Assembly (NCBI GenBank): GCA_012960225.1
Contig: DUBS01000035.1
Span: 1 to 64,000 of the forward strand
DNA from: Gemmatimonadota bacterium
GTDB taxonomy: Bacteria; Gemmatimonadota; Gemmatimonadetes; Longimicrobiales; Gaopeijiaceae
Reading direction: 5' to 3'
Length of the DNA stretch: 64,000 nucleotides
Position numbers and translations under genes: made by a program. The stretch's first letter is position 1; every line of letters begins with the position of its first letter. Positions 7,851 through 16,110 of the stretch are shown in pieces. Under the pieces are notes generated by a model. That model saw nothing but the letters and a program-made list of their open reading frames with translations. It was not told where the DNA came from and did not search any database.

Positions 7851-10580
7851 TCAGTCAAAACGACCTGATCCATTCGTATCGGACTCCTTTTCCTCTTCTT
7901 CCTGCGGAGCTTGCCAAAAGCCCTCATTGCCTGGGACCAAAGCAGCAATCTGGTTCGAATACAAGGCAGCGTTAAAGAGAATTTTGAAGGTGCCGAAGGG
8001 CTGTCCCCGCCACTGTGGGCGGAAGCCAAGCAACACGACTCGTCCATCTCCATACTGCACGTCGAGTGCGGCCGCATATCCCTGAACGTACTCTTCTCCA
8101 AGAAAGTACCCAGAGAGCAACGGGGAACCATTGGTATCATACTTGGCAAGCACATGCCCCTTGAACCCCTCCTCGGTGGAGAAAACAGGACTTGAACCCA
8201 CGAAAATCTTCGACCGTTCGGGCATACCGCTCATCACTGGGTGAGACGGATCTACGAGTAACTCCACAATCGCACCACCTGCGAAATATTCGTCACGCTC
8301 CACTTCAGAAATCACGTTCCGGACCGGTAGGTGTAGTTCGTCAATCGCGAAGCTGCTCGAACCGTTAATCGTCACCAGCGTGCCGCCAGCCCTAACAAAC
8401 GCATCAATCTCCCGCACCCCCTCAGCTCCCACTCCTCCTGCGTATCGGGGCGGAACTGAGCCATTTCCAAATCCGTTGATGATTTGGTTGCTACCCATAT
8501 CTGCTAATACAATCACGTCGTAACGCGCTCTCAGATCCCCTGCTCGCACGTCCGCATTATAGAGGTTTACATGTTCGATCTCGTACATCTCCAGAATCCA
8601 GCGTGTCCACCCCTCGTCCATGCTCGCATTCCAAGGACGGTAGAGCCCGATTCGGGGCTTACGGATCATTGTTCCCGAAGCACTAGCTTGGCTCGCCTGC
8701 AACGCCAAATCACTAACGAGAGCACCCCGAGCATCCGCTGTCAGTCCTGTGACAACCCACTGCCCACTTGTTCCTGAAGAACCCGAGTCCGCCGCACTAG
8801 CACCAGGATTGAATCGTACACTCCCCCCCTCTCGCCATGCCTGAGAGAGAGCCTTGTAGGAATTATTCTGCGCTGGGTCGAGTATCAGGGCATCCCCTCT
8901 ACCAGGTGAAGTTCCTGCTAGTGGTACGATCGCACGTGCAACCGGATTGCTGTCGAAGCCAACACCCGGAGGTGAGTCCCATGACTGGGCATCGAGAGCA
9001 GCATCCCAAGGCAAAGCTTCAGCGCGCAGATCTTCTAAGGCCTCCCTGACATCAACCCCTAGCGGAGTGCGCGCCTCCACCACCCGAACATCAAAGAGAT
9101 AGGGAAGCGTCCATCCAGAAACATCATATGGCTGCTCCGGGGGGCCCTCTGGATATTCTCTAAGATCCGGATATTCCTGAACTGCAAAAAGTTGGCGTAC
9201 AAAATTGGCATTCGGTTGGTTCATTGGGATCAGCCAACTTCCAGCTCTATGCGTTACTCCGTCTACCGTAACAGCCCTTGTAAGACGCTGAATTTCAATC
9301 CCATTAAAAGCAAGCCTCCGCAGCATCTCCACGGCAGCCACTGGATCTGGCTGGTTTTGAGAAATGAAATATCCGTACGGGGGACCAGAACTATACTGGT
9401 CAATAACATCACGGGCAGCCTGATACCGGTTAAATAACAGATCAGCCCGGTACTTTGCTGCAACGTCGAGCACTGAAATAGAGGCGGTCAGCATGTAATC
9501 GATTGCATCTCGGATCCGCCACCAGCCCCCTTGCCACGGGCTCGCATACAGTGATTCCGGGCGAAGATCACGAGCGTTCGCGGGGAAATCTCCGATCGTG
9601 TAGAACTGAGGCGTGGCATAGCGATACAGCGCTGTTTCGGTAAGCAAGGACGCTACGTTGTGAAAATTATTCGCATGATCCATGAAGCCCGGATACCAAT
9701 TATCGAATCCGCTACCCATATGGACAGCACCCTCTTGGCCTCTCTCCTCTAGTGCTTGCGCCATCGCCATACCGATCAGATTTACAGTTCGCCACATGAG
9801 CGGGTGGACGTTCGGGCTGATTGGTTCAGCAAAAGGTGGAATCCAGATCCGAGTCGGGAATGGTGACGATTGGTGGTGATTGTAGATAATCTGTGGCTCC
9901 CAGTATCGGTCGATCCGGGTCACCACCCGCGACTCGATCTGGTTGATCATGTAGCCATCCCGATTGTTGTCGTGGCCGATGTACTTCTGATATAAGAAGG
10001 GGGCACCTGCAACCTCGTAAGATGTCCCGACATTGGACTTGTACCAGTCCGAAACCATCGTCTGCCCATCAGGATTGATACTGAACCAAAGCAGAAGAAT
10101 CACATTGTCCAGGATGGCTGCAATTTCAGGGTTTGAGTCGCCGGTCACGAGATCATAAGCCAGCTGGATGGTGTGCTGAGCATGCGCGACCTCGGTAGCG
10201 TGCAGGCCACCGTCAATGTGAACGATCGCCTTACCGTCCATCGCGAGCTGACGCGCTTCCGGCTCAGTCATGTCTTCGGCAGGATACGCTAGCCTGTGTG
10301 CTATCTCACGGTACCTCTCCGCATCCCGCAGGTTCTCCGCAGACGAAATTAGAGCGATGTACCACGGTCGACCGTAACTCGTGCGGCCAACCTCCCTAAG
10401 CTCCACCCTGTCCGATACAGCGGCTAGCTGCTGAAAATACTCGAGAGACTGCTCGTATGTCGCGAGTTCGAAATCGGTACCGACAGGAAAGCCGAGAACA
10501 GATTCAGGCGTGGGAATCTGTTGGGCCTGTATGGGAAGACCGAGAAGTGCTACAACTGCGAAAAGACGAAGCGGACGCAT
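7851..10580 (-). CDS. Secreted M14-family zinc carboxypeptidase-like protein
   Basis: A 909-residue protein with a signal peptide (cleavage near IQAQQ). The M14 fold occupies the N-terminal 350 residues: the GRTSYGRPWYI entry, zinc ligands in GLHATE (HxxE), a later histidine in YNHHQSS, and the likely catalytic glutamate in LLTETALYRYATP. The long C-terminal half contains a segment that looks like a class I glutamine-amidotransferase-like fold (VIVLADMGSN... IDAFVRAGGTLVTI), without a visible Cys-His-Glu triad. Such proteins are common in Gemmatimonadota-like genomes and are taken to trim peptides outside the cytoplasm. A paralogue of the same layout lies at 32835-35426. Confidence 0.88.
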   Translation of the reverse strand: MRPLRLFAVVALLGLPIQAQQIPTPESVLGFPVGTDFELATYEQSLEYFQQLAAVSDRVELREVGRTSYGRPWYIALISSAENLRDAERYREIAHRLAYPAEDMTEPEARQLAMDGKAIVHIDGGLHATEVAHAQHTIQLAYDLVTGDSNPEIAAILDNVILLLWFSINPDGQTMVSDWYKSNVGTSYEVAGAPFLYQKYIGHDNNRDGYMINQIESRVVTRIDRYWEPQIIYNHHQSSPFPTRIWIPPFAEPISPNVHPLMWRTVNLIGMAMAQALEERGQEGAVHMGSGFDNWYPGFMDHANNFHNVASLLTETALYRYATPQFYTIGDFPANARDLRPESLYASPWQGGWWRIRDAIDYMLTASISVLDVAAKYRADLLFNRYQAARDVIDQYSSGPPYGYFISQNQPDPVAAVEMLRRLAFNGIEIQRLTRAVTVDGVTHRAGSWLIPMNQPNANFVRQLFAVQEYPDLREYPEGPPEQPYDVSGWTLPYLFDVRVVEARTPLGVDVREALEDLRAEALPWDAALDAQSWDSPPGVGFDSNPVARAIVPLAGTSPGRGDALILDPAQNNSYKALSQAWREGGSVRFNPGASAADSGSSGTSGQWVVTGLTADARGALVSDLALQASQASASGTMIRKPRIGLYRPWNASMDEGWTRWILEMYEIEHVNLYNADVRAGDLRARYDVIVLADMGSNQIINGFGNGSVPPRYAGGVGAEGVREIDAFVRAGGTLVTINGSSSFAIDELHLPVRNVISEVERDEYFAGGAIVELLVDPSHPVMSGMPERSKIFVGSSPVFSTEEGFKGHVLAKYDTNGSPLLSGYFLGEEYVQGYAAALDVQYGDGRVVLLGFRPQWRGQPFGTFKILFNAALYSNQIAALVPGNEGFWQAPQEEEEKESDTNGSGRFD

Positions 10581-10669
10581 ACGGGGACTCCGAATCTATG
10601 GTCTCAGCAATGGTGTGAGAGGGACCAGAAAGTGAGCAGTGAAAGCCAGGAGGTCCAGGCCCTGTGAGA

Positions 10670-11569
10670 TTATCTTGGCGACCTGCCCAAAACGTAAGGA
10701 AGGTCTTCCCTTGTTCCCCAATCTCGCCAGGAACCATCGTAAAATTTTGTTTCGTAACCCAGCAACCTGGCAGTGAAGTATGTGAAGCTCGCCCTCCATC
10801 CTACCATGCAGTAAGCGACGACTGTGTCACCTTCCTCCGCACCTGCAGAGACAAAAAGCTCTGTTAGCTGGTCAAGATCATGTACCGTTGGTGATTGCCT
10901 GCTTACCACGAGTTCTTCCCAATACATCTGGGCCGCGCCTGGGATATGACCCGGATGTGCGGTTCCACCCAAGCCCCCATCCTCGCCGGTGTATTCGTTG
11001 TCTGGCCTTGCATCGACGAGCGCAGTACGTGGGTCAGCTAGTCTCTGATGAATCCAATCAGCGGTAACAAGAATATCATCCTGCGCCGTCAGGGAGATGG
11101 AGCCTCGATTGAACGTCGGTGCCTCAATTGAAATCTCATGCCCATCCTCCTGCCATCCTCCGAAACCACCGTCCAGCATAGAGACACTACCCCGGAGCCC
11201 CACGACTTCGAGAGTCATAAATACCCTTGCAGCGAAAAGAGGATTCGAAGCATACACGACGATATGCTGACCCCCTGAAACTCCGCCCATTTCTAGTGCG
11301 TCATTGATCTCAGCAAGCGAACGCATTTCCGTGCCCCACGCAGGGTCCCCTTCCCATACGATCTGGTTCATGTCAAGAAAATGTGCCCCTGGAATGTGTC
11401 CAGCCTCATAACGACTTCTCTGCATATCAGCGTGCAAAATCACCACTTGGGGATCAGTCAGATGATCACTCAGCCAGTCTGCCGATACGAGTAGGCCGGG
11501 GATTTCTTGGGGTGGCTGCGGCAGAGCCAGCCAAGAAGCCAGAATCACCACGAGTAAGGATTTCGTCAT
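10670..11569 (-). CDS. Secreted two-domain rhodanese-like sulfurtransferase
   Basis: ATG 11569 is preceded by GGAGG nine bases upstream; the earlier TTG at 11593 would place that site inside the gene. The 299-residue product has a hydrophobic N-terminus (about residues 4-17) that looks like a signal peptide. It then has two rhodanese domains. The first keeps the GHIPGAHFLD start but has YASNPLFAAR where the loop cysteine would be, so it is inactive. The second ends in AYCMVGWRAS, with the catalytic cysteine followed by the short loop. It would transfer sulfane sulfur from thiosulfate or mercaptopyruvate to an acceptor. Neighbours do not indicate the physiological donor. Confidence 0.88.
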   Translation of the reverse strand: MTKSLLVVILASWLALPQPPQEIPGLLVSADWLSDHLTDPQVVILHADMQRSRYEAGHIPGAHFLDMNQIVWEGDPAWGTEMRSLAEINDALEMGGVSGGQHIVVYASNPLFAARVFMTLEVVGLRGSVSMLDGGFGGWQEDGHEISIEAPTFNRGSISLTAQDDILVTADWIHQRLADPRTALVDARPDNEYTGEDGGLGGTAHPGHIPGAAQMYWEELVVSRQSPTVHDLDQLTELFVSAGAEEGDTVVAYCMVGWRASFTYFTARLLGYETKFYDGSWRDWGTREDLPYVLGRSPR

Positions 11570-11687
11570 CTCTTCTTTCCTCCAATCTCCCAATCATCTA
11601 ACCAGCTAAGGGATGACGCTTGGTAGATATCATAAGATGCCAGCAGGTTAAGCAAGGTTATCATCTAGTCAACGTGGTGCGAGTCTT

Positions 11688-12599
11688 TCATGGCTCACTC
11701 CCCGATGAGGGAATTTGATACACCGTACGCATCTCGATCTGAAACGTGACGTGTGAGATATCATAGTTAGCCATCCGAGTACGGACCTCGTCCAGGATAT
11801 TTGTATGCTGAGCGGGATCATCGATGACCCCATGAGCAGAAAGCGCAACGAAGCCACTCGTTAATGTCCAAACATGTACATCATGGACTTCATCCAGCCC
11901 CTCGATACTCCTGAGCGCATCCAGTACTACGTCCATGTCGACATGTGTGGGTACTGCCTCAAGAAGTACCTCAGCTGCTTCGCGTACTAGCTTCCACGCG
12001 CCGAATAGGATCAACAAGGCAATGACCCCAGAGATAATCGGATCTGCCGGAGTCCAGCCTGTGGTAACGATGATTACCCCAGCAAAAATTGCACCCACGG
12101 ATCCCAGCAGGTCTCCAAGGACGTGTAAATAAGCTCCGCGCACATTGAGATTATTGTGTGCGTGTGACCGCAACAGTACTGCACCTACCACGTTCACCCC
12201 CAAACCAAGCACCGCGACACTCAACATGATGATCCCATTGATCTCGACCGGTGAGCGCAGTCGCTGCCAAGCCTCTAGCAAGATGAGACCAGCGATTACC
12301 AGTAACGTCGCCCCATTGATTAGGGCTGCAAGAATCTCTAGGCGCACATAGCCGAAAGTCTTCATCTTGCTTGGCGGTCGCTGAGCAAGCCTCATCGCGA
12401 ACAGTGATAGTGAGAGCGCCGCCACATCTGTAAACATGTGACCCGCATCCGCGAGGAGCGCCAAGGACTTTGAAAGGACTCCACCAATGATCTCGGCGAC
12501 CATAAAAATCAAAGTGATCGCGAGAACCCATTTAAGGCGCCCTACTTCCTTGTGCCGAGAAATCCCACCGATGTCAGAATGGTGGTAATGTCCATTCAT
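11688..12599 (-). CDS. Cation diffusion facilitator (CzcD/ZitB-like) metal exporter
   Basis: A 303-residue protein with an N-terminal histidine-bearing cytosolic stub (NGHYHH), six membrane helices and a C-terminal cytosolic domain. The zinc site motifs are present: HMFTD in helix 2 and HVLGD in helix 5, each with HxxxD spacing typical of zinc transporting CDF proteins. The C-terminal domain has VHDVHVWTLTSG, the usual metal-sensing region. It exports Zn2+ (possibly Cd2+ or Co2+) in exchange for protons. The gene stands alone, divergent from the M3 peptidase gene, with AGCAGG close before the ATG. Confidence 0.93.
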   Translation of the reverse strand: MNGHYHHSDIGGISRHKEVGRLKWVLAITLIFMVAEIIGGVLSKSLALLADAGHMFTDVAALSLSLFAMRLAQRPPSKMKTFGYVRLEILAALINGATLLVIAGLILLEAWQRLRSPVEINGIIMLSVAVLGLGVNVVGAVLLRSHAHNNLNVRGAYLHVLGDLLGSVGAIFAGVIIVTTGWTPADPIISGVIALLILFGAWKLVREAAEVLLEAVPTHVDMDVVLDALRSIEGLDEVHDVHVWTLTSGFVALSAHGVIDDPAQHTNILDEVRTRMANYDISHVTFQIEMRTVYQIPSSGSEP

Positions 12600-12797
12600 A
12601 TCCTGCTCACCTCTAGTGAAGACCTCCGAAGAATAAACGTGACCTCGATGTATCTCTCACGATAGCGTGGCCGGCCTTCTCGAACCGTTGATACACGAGC
12701 CTGGATAGATATCTGGGCTTCACTTTAGCACCCACGAGGCCTGATTTACCTTGATTACCCCAAAGCAATACAGCGAGTCCACATCGAACTAACGCAT

Positions 12798-14879
12798 ATG
12801 ACACAAACAGCGAACCCCCTCCTGTCTGGAGGTTTCCGAATTCCGTTCAACCGAATTCGTGCAGAACATATCGAGCCTGGTATCAGGCAGTCGCTTCAAG
12901 AAGCTCAAGCCGACATCGACCAGCTTACGTCTAACACGTCAGAACCAACCTGGGATAATACCATTGGATACTTAGAGTTGATCGGAGGGCGGCTTAGCGA
13001 ACGGATCGCACCGTCTACTCACCTTGTATCCGTTTCAGAGACGCCGGAACTCCGAGAAGCCTATAACACGGTTCTACCCGAGATATCAGCGTTTTGGTCG
13101 AGTTTGCCCCTCAACGGATCACTCTGGGAGAGGGTGAAGGCTTACGCCGAATCCGAAGAGGCCGCTCAGCTCATGGGAGTCAAGAAACGGCATCTTCAGA
13201 AAACTGTCCAGGATTTCATACGCGCTGGCGCAGATTTGGAGAAAGATGGAAAACAAGAACTCATGGAACTCAAAATTGAGCTCGCTCAGCTTGAGCAGAG
13301 GTTTAGCGAACATGTCCTGGATGCGACTGCTGAATATGAACTGATTGTCACTGATGAAGCCCGGCTTTCTGGTGTGCCAGAGGCGATGCGCAAGCGCGCA
13401 GAGGCAAAAGCGAAGGAAAAAGGGACTGTGGGATGGCTTCTGACGCTTGACTACCCCTCAGTCGAACCAATCGTGAAGTACTGCGATGACCGAGAGCTTC
13501 GACGCGACATCCACACTGCTTTAGTGACCCGATGCCGAGATGGAACGTTCGACAATCGACCCCTTCTAGCCCGCATTCTAAGACTACGAGATCGTATCGC
13601 CGAGCTTTTGGGTTATGACGGTTTTCCGGACTACGTCCTTGAAGATCGCATGGCGAAGACCGGGGCGCATGCAATGTCATTCGAGCGAAATCTAATAGAA
13701 CGCACTCGTCCTTTCTGGGCTCGTGACGCAGGTGAGCTTCGTACTGCCGCTGCACACCTCGGTATCGAAGAACTCAAACCATGGGACACTGCTTATGTAG
13801 CAGAGAAACTTAGAAAGGAACGCTATGACATCGATGACGAAGCCCTGAGGCCTTATTTCCCCCTACCACAGGTCCTCAAAGGAATGTTTGAGGTCGTTCG
13901 TATGACCTTCGGTTTTAGCGTAACAGAATTGGATATTGAGGAAGTTTGGCACCCTGATGTTCGGTATTATGAGATTTTTGATGAGTCAGGGGAGAAGATG
14001 GGTGCCTTCTATACTGACTGGTTCCCACGGAAGGAAAAACGCCAAGGAGCGTGGATGAATCACTTCATCACTGGGGGACCACGCAATGGGGGGTTTGCCC
14101 CCCACCTCGGCGTAATCTGTGGAAACTTCACACCTCCCGATGGAGATGAGGCAGCACTCCTCACGCATCGGGAAGTTGAGACCATCTTCCACGAGTTTGG
14201 GCACCTCCTACATCACTGTACATCCCGAGTGGAGATACCTTCACGGGCTGGCATAAATGTCGCCTGGGACTGGGTCGAACTACCGAGCCAACTCATGGAA
14301 AATTGGACTTGGGAGAAAGAGGCCCTCTACTTGTTCGCTCGTCACCATAAGACAGGAGATACCCTACCGGAGCAGCTCTATGAACGTATGATCGCTGCCC
14401 GCCGCTTCATGGGCGGTTGGTCTCAGATGCGGCAGCTCGCCCTAGGGACCGTCGATCTTGAACTCCACGAGGAACTAGCGCCTCAACTCAGGACAGGTGC
14501 AGCGAGCTACTCCGAAGAGGAAGTGGACCTAGTCCAGGGAGATCTCGTTATGGAATTTGGCCGTGAACGCTTCGAATCGTTCGTGATTGGACCACACTTC
14601 GCGGAGCTTCATATTCTGCCGGTATTCACTCACCTTTTCTCTGGAGGATACGCCGCAGCTTATTACAGCTACCTCTGGTCTGAGGTGTTGGATGCAGATG
14701 TTTTCACCCGTTTCCGCGAGGAAGGAATCTTCAACCGCGAAACCGGTCAAAGTTACGTAAAATCAATCCTTTCACGTGGGGATTCAGCCGAGCCCGGAGC
14801 CCTGTTCAAGGAATTCATGGGACGTGACCCAGATCCGGCAGCTCTTTTAGATCGGAACCTCGGCCCCGAACCTGCCTAG
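12798..14879 (+). CDS. prlC: M3-family oligopeptidase (oligopeptidase A-like)
   Basis: The 693-residue product matches oligopeptidase A in length and sequence. It has a helical N-terminal half, the zinc motif HEFGH within TIFHEFGHLLHH, and a downstream glutamate in the WDWVELPSQLMENW segment that completes the metal site. A FxGGYAAAYYSYLW segment near the C-terminus is typical of M3 peptidases and carries substrate-binding tyrosines. No signal peptide is present, so it acts in the cytoplasm on short peptides, including signal peptide remnants. The next gene starts 9 bases after the stop and is probably co-transcribed. No strong ribosome binding site is seen before the ATG. Confidence 0.93.
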   Translation: MTQTANPLLSGGFRIPFNRIRAEHIEPGIRQSLQEAQADIDQLTSNTSEPTWDNTIGYLELIGGRLSERIAPSTHLVSVSETPELREAYNTVLPEISAFWSSLPLNGSLWERVKAYAESEEAAQLMGVKKRHLQKTVQDFIRAGADLEKDGKQELMELKIELAQLEQRFSEHVLDATAEYELIVTDEARLSGVPEAMRKRAEAKAKEKGTVGWLLTLDYPSVEPIVKYCDDRELRRDIHTALVTRCRDGTFDNRPLLARILRLRDRIAELLGYDGFPDYVLEDRMAKTGAHAMSFERNLIERTRPFWARDAGELRTAAAHLGIEELKPWDTAYVAEKLRKERYDIDDEALRPYFPLPQVLKGMFEVVRMTFGFSVTELDIEEVWHPDVRYYEIFDESGEKMGAFYTDWFPRKEKRQGAWMNHFITGGPRNGGFAPHLGVICGNFTPPDGDEAALLTHREVETIFHEFGHLLHHCTSRVEIPSRAGINVAWDWVELPSQLMENWTWEKEALYLFARHHKTGDTLPEQLYERMIAARRFMGGWSQMRQLALGTVDLELHEELAPQLRTGAASYSEEEVDLVQGDLVMEFGRERFESFVIGPHFAELHILPVFTHLFSGGYAAAYYSYLWSEVLDADVFTRFREEGIFNRETGQSYVKSILSRGDSAEPGALFKEFMGRDPDPAALLDRNLGPEPA

Positions 14880-14887
14880 AAAAGTAT

Positions 14888-15901
14888 ATGACCAAACTAT
14901 CTTCGATCATCGCAGTAGCCATACTCACTCTAAGTCTAGGCTCCTGCGATAGCACCGCCCTGGCCTACGGAGATGTGAACAGCATCATCGCAGTCATGCG
15001 CCCAGAGCTATGGGACGAGGTCTCTGAAGACGTATACTCTGCCCTTGAGCCGACGATTCGGACGATACGTGATGAGAAAACCTTCACCGTCACATACCAA
15101 GACCCGCTTGGTGATCTTTGGGGGAATCTACGCCGGTTCCGCCAGATGCTCTTAATCGGAACTTCACAGGACACTTGGATCCAAGAAGCTCTAGGACGCG
15201 GTAGTGAAGGCTCTTCAATTACTAGGGTTGGCATCCATCAGGTAGAGAACGTCTGGGCACGGGGCCAGCGGGTCACTGTCGTACTCTTGCCAGATGGCGG
15301 AGGTCTCGAGGAACTAACTCCACACCTTGCTGAAGTTCATGAGTTACTCGATGAGCAGTTCCGGACATACGCGGTAAACAGAATGTATATGTCGGGGGCT
15401 GACACGGCGCTCGCGGACACTTTGGCTATCGAAGCTGGGTTCAGCCTCATTCTGCCAATGGTATACAGGTGGCATCAATCGGACTCGGTATTCCTTTTCC
15501 GGAATGACAATCCCGACCCTTCTGAACTGATTCGCCAAATAGGAGTCACTTGGAAAACTCCTATCCCATCGGCTATGCAAGAGGAAGGAGTCCTAGGATG
15601 GCGCTCAGAACTCGTAGATGGCCACTACTCTGAACCTCAAGACCATGCTCTGGAAAATGCGTCCTCAGGACCGATTGAACACCTGGGAAATAATGGCTAC
15701 CAAGTGCAAGCCGAATGGAGGAACCCGCCGGACCGTGGCTGGCCAGCAGGAGGAGTGTTCATTACCCGAGTAATCGTTTGTGAGAACCAGAACCGAAGTT
15801 ACCTGTTGGACTCGTGGCTGTATGCGCCTGGAAAAGAAAAGTACGAATATATGATTCAGCTGGAGACAATCTTAAATTCTTTCCAATGCGGTTCTGCCTG
15901 A
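14888..15901 (+). CDS. DUF4837-like lipoprotein
   Basis: A 337-residue protein with a lipoprotein signal (LSLGSC, cysteine near residue 20). The body resembles the DUF4837 family known from Bacteroidota: a GDVNSIIAVMRPELWDEVSEDV opening, a segment on an oxidised or stalled state of unknown sense (LLIGTSQDTWIQEAL), a middle region with HELLDEQFRTYAVNRMYMSG, and a C-terminal SRSYLLDSWLYAPGKEKYEYM. These proteins have no established function. It follows the M3 peptidase by 9 bases, which suggests joint expression, though one product is cytoplasmic and the other envelope-bound. Assignment to the family rests on overall pattern and is moderate. Confidence 0.65.
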   Translation: MTKLSSIIAVAILTLSLGSCDSTALAYGDVNSIIAVMRPELWDEVSEDVYSALEPTIRTIRDEKTFTVTYQDPLGDLWGNLRRFRQMLLIGTSQDTWIQEALGRGSEGSSITRVGIHQVENVWARGQRVTVVLLPDGGGLEELTPHLAEVHELLDEQFRTYAVNRMYMSGADTALADTLAIEAGFSLILPMVYRWHQSDSVFLFRNDNPDPSELIRQIGVTWKTPIPSAMQEEGVLGWRSELVDGHYSEPQDHALENASSGPIEHLGNNGYQVQAEWRNPPDRGWPAGGVFITRVIVCENQNRSYLLDSWLYAPGKEKYEYMIQLETILNSFQCGSA

Positions 15902-16110
15902 GGAAGAAAGTCCACATGTAAGATTGGTGGAATCTTCAGTCACAAAGCGATAACTACCGACCCGACTGCATTAATTATTGTCGCCTTGGCAACATTTTAC
16001 GTTGTAATTCCCGATTGCTTCGTATAGGGCTCCCGTAGTGATTGGCATCTCCCGTCAGGCTCGGTAGAATGGATGCTTCTTGATCCTAGCCGCCTCCGGA
16101 GTAGCACGTA

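Noticed and set aside
12613-12804. Small minus-strand frame of 63 codons between the CDF gene and the M3 gene
   Set aside because: Overlaps the M3 gene start, lacks a ribosome binding site and a recognisable pattern; could be a leader but was not supported.
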